Positions 14,552 through 15,590 of a stretch of 15,590 nt of DNA are shown here, piece after piece. This stretch comes from an uncultured Oscillospiraceae bacterium (GTDB taxonomy: Bacteria > Bacillota > Clostridia > Oscillospirales > Ruminococcaceae): the NCBI GenBank assembly GCA_947522735.1, contig CANNTZ010000058.1, forward strand, positions 1 through 15,590, written 5' to 3'. The notes beneath the pieces are model-generated. The model was not told where the DNA came from. It was given only the letters and a program-made list of their open reading frames with translations, and searched no databases. The translations under genes were made by a program, and so were the position numbers. Each line of letters starts with the position of its first letter. Position 1 is the first letter of the stretch.

Positions 14552-14580
14552 AGTATAAGCTATTTCACGACAAAAGTAAA
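14552..14580 (-). promoter_or_regulatory. Candidate distal promoter of the sugar operon
   Basis: TTTACT (14580-14575), a 17-base spacer and TATACT (14557-14552) lie on the minus strand. A 10-base copy of its -10 region, AATTAGTATA on the plus strand, recurs at 14548-14557 and 14598-14607. The whole stretch 14440-14680 is AT-rich regulatory DNA without a supportable gene. Confidence 0.45.
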
Positions 14581-14688
14581 TACCATTCTCGCACAAAAAT
14601 TAGTATATCTTTTCAGCAAACTTTTATAAATTAAATATATGCAGTATACTTTACCGATATTTCCTTTTAATGTCCTCTCCTGCCACGC

Positions 14689-14811
14689 GGCGGGCAAGCG
14701 CCCGCTGGCATGTTCGCGGGCGAAACCGGCGGCGGGCAGCGCCCGCTGGCATGTTCGCGGACGAAACCGGCGGCGGGCAGCGCCCGCTGGCATGTTCGCG
14801 GGCGAAACCGG
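14689..14811. repeat. Three-copy tandem repeat, period 41-42 bp
   Basis: Three head-to-tail units begin at 14689, 14731 and 14772 and differ at only a few positions. Each has a GC palindrome (GCGGGC, short loop, GCCCGC), the invariant core GCTGGCATGTTCGCGG, and GAAACCGG. There are no unique spacers, so it is not a CRISPR array. Frames read through it on both strands are low-complexity artefacts. Confidence 0.95.
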
Positions 14812-14986
14812 CGCAAGCGACGGTTTCTTATGTTTACTGTTTCGCAGCGTTCATCCCCGCGGCGCGAAAGTGATTCTACCTTTCTCCGCGCGAACCAGTC
14901 GGCGCACTTGATAACGTAAGGTCCCCGCAACGCAAAGCGTGAGGACGACCGAACCGCGGATATATCACCGGGCATTGCCCGGCCGC
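14772..14986. repeat. Composite intergenic repeat, copy A (215 bp)
   Basis: The third tandem unit is also the head of a larger unit that recurs 215 bases downstream. Parts in order: palindromic head, GCTGGCATGTTCGCGG core, a GAAACCG/CGGTTTC hairpin (14805-14828), CATCCCCGCGGCGCGA, and a tail ending in GATAACGTAAG and AACCGCGG. It has no coding frame I can support. Confidence 0.85.
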
Positions 14987-15170
14987 GGCGGGCAGCGCCC
15001 GCTGGCATGTTCGCGGACGAAACCGGCGCAAGCGACGGTTTCTTATGTTTACTTTTTCGCAGCGTCCATCCCCGCGGCGCGAGCATTGATTTTATCTTTC
15101 GCCGCGCGAGCCAGCTAACGATATCGAATCCGTAAGCCCACGCGCGAAGCGCGGAGGCGAACCGCGTTCA
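14987..15170. repeat. Composite intergenic repeat, copy B
   Basis: This aligns with copy A from its first base. The first 100 bases are nearly identical, including the GAAACCG/CGGTTTC hairpin; the tail (15104-15168) is diverged but keeps the order of motifs, ending GCGCGGAGGCGAACCGCG. Confidence 0.85.
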
Positions 15171-15189
15171 GCGGAAGAGGTGAGTGTTT

Positions 15190-15238
15190 CCAAAGAGAGA
15201 GGGGAAACAGCCTGAAAGGGTGTCCCCTCTCTCTTTGG
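15190..15238. repeat. Perfect 16-bp inverted repeat (purine/pyrimidine hairpin)
   Basis: The arms 15190-15205 and 15223-15238 match perfectly across a 17-base loop that itself can pair CCT with AGG. One arm is almost all purine, the other all pyrimidine apart from the end. Neither strand has a T-run after it, so it is not a terminator. It could be a structured RNA or a dispersed repeat body. Confidence 0.9.
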
Positions 15239-15248
15239 TGCGCCTTTG

Positions 15249-15276
15249 CTTACTTTCGTCGCAAAACGAAAGTAAG
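15249..15276. repeat. Perfect 11-bp inverted repeat
   Basis: CTTACTTTCGT (15249-15259) and ACGAAAGTAAG (15266-15276) enclose a six-base loop, ten bases after the previous hairpin. The pair look like one structured block between the GC-rich repeat modules. Confidence 0.9.
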
Positions 15277-15300
15277 TGCCCGCGCGGCATGAGCGCAAGC

Positions 15301-15448
15301 CAGCGCCAAAGCGCAGTCAATCCTCGCCGATAGGCGAAAGAAAAAGTTAACCATAAGAAAAAACAGAATAGAGTCAGCGCCAAAGCGCAGTCAATCCTCG
15401 CCGAAAGGCGAAAGAAAAAGTCAATCATAAGAAAAACCAGAATCGCGC
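15301..15448. repeat. Tandem duplication of a 74-bp unit
   Basis: The units 15301-15374 and 15375-15448 are about 90 percent identical by eye. Each begins CAGCGCCAAAGCGCAG, contains a small TCGCC/GGCGA palindrome, and ends in an A-rich stretch. No ribosome site or conserved frame suggests coding. Confidence 0.9.
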
Positions 15449-15517
15449 CCGCGCCGCGGGAACCAGTCAGCGCACTCGATAACGTAAGCCACCGCGCAAA
15501 GCGCGGAGGCGCTCCGC

Positions 15518-15590
15518 GGCGGGCAATGCCCGCAGATATATTCGCGGGCGAAACCGGCGCAAGCGACGGTTTCTTACGTTTGCTGTTGCG
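15518..15590. repeat. Composite intergenic repeat, copy C (runs off the window)
   Basis: The head GGCGGGCAATGCCCGC, then TTCGCGGGCGAAACCGG and the hairpin segment ending CGGTTTCTTA (to 15576), repeat copies A and B. The preceding stretch 15459-15517 is another copy of the tail module (GAACCAGTCAGCGCACT, GATAACGTAAG). The element therefore continues past the right edge. Confidence 0.85.

Noticed and set aside
14689..14811. A CRISPR array
   Set aside because: The period is 41-42 bases with the whole unit conserved; no unique spacers separate the repeats and no cas genes are nearby.
14560..15428. Minus- and plus-strand frames of 60-140 residues in the repeat region
   Set aside because: They translate repeat modules into low-complexity peptides in several frames at once and have no start signals.

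Overview
The window looks like a chromosomal stretch of a Gram-positive, Clostridia-type gut bacterium (Bacillota; an Oscillospirales-like genome is my inference). The evidence is near-consensus sigma-A promoters (TTGACA/TATAAT), strong AGGAGG-type ribosome binding sites, a very large cell-wall protein with FIVAR repeat and sortase signal, a TnpX-type serine recombinase remnant, and the company of XRE, SAP-domain and YoaP genes. The left 4.5 kb and the rest differ in composition: the SAP/XRE part is AT-rich, while the sugar genes to the right are GC-rich.

Left region (1-4550) is a worn-down mobile-element or accessory island. Reading leftward are an XRE repressor (2019-2381), a SAP-domain protein (410-1819) and, just behind it, only the N-terminal stub of a large serine recombinase (197-376) that keeps the catalytic-serine motif. 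Reading rightward from an operator-studded promoter are two tiny genes (a helix-turn-helix-like protein and an apparently cut-short 40-residue protein). Then comes a TetR regulator with its own promoter/operator and an acetyltransferase of the YoaP type. The TetR gene carries an apparent one-base deletion near 3593 that removes its normal C-terminus. A short promoter-driven ORF (1958-2110) runs antisense into the end of the XRE gene.

Middle region (4698-10620) is devoted to carbohydrate breakdown. A monocistronic cytoplasmic protein of 541 residues (4756-6381) looks like a glycoside hydrolase of no family I can name. Facing it, and ending at a shared intercistronic hairpin, is a 1320-residue exported protein (6462-10424). 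It has a signal peptide, two discoidin/CBM32 domains, Big2, a TIM-barrel-like catalytic domain with an IDEPG motif, two more discoidin domains, FIVAR, and an APNTG wall-sorting signal.

Right region (10760-14580) is a three-gene leftward operon: a DegT/DnrJ/EryC1 PLP aminotransferase, a Gfo/Idh/MocA NAD(P)-dependent sugar oxidoreductase, and a xylose-isomerase-like TIM-barrel protein. It ends in a strong terminator. Together they have the chemistry to oxidise a sugar or cyclitol to a keto intermediate, transaminate it, and isomerise the carbon skeleton. Whether they build or degrade an amino sugar cannot be told from sequence. A natural hypothesis is that the wall-anchored CBM32 protein, the cytoplasmic hydrolase and this operon handle the same glycan.

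The last 900 bases (14689-15590) hold no convincing gene. They are a GC-rich mosaic of repeats: a 41-bp tandem array, a 215-bp composite unit copied downstream, a 74-bp tandem duplication, and two long perfect hairpins. This is the most structurally unusual DNA in the window.
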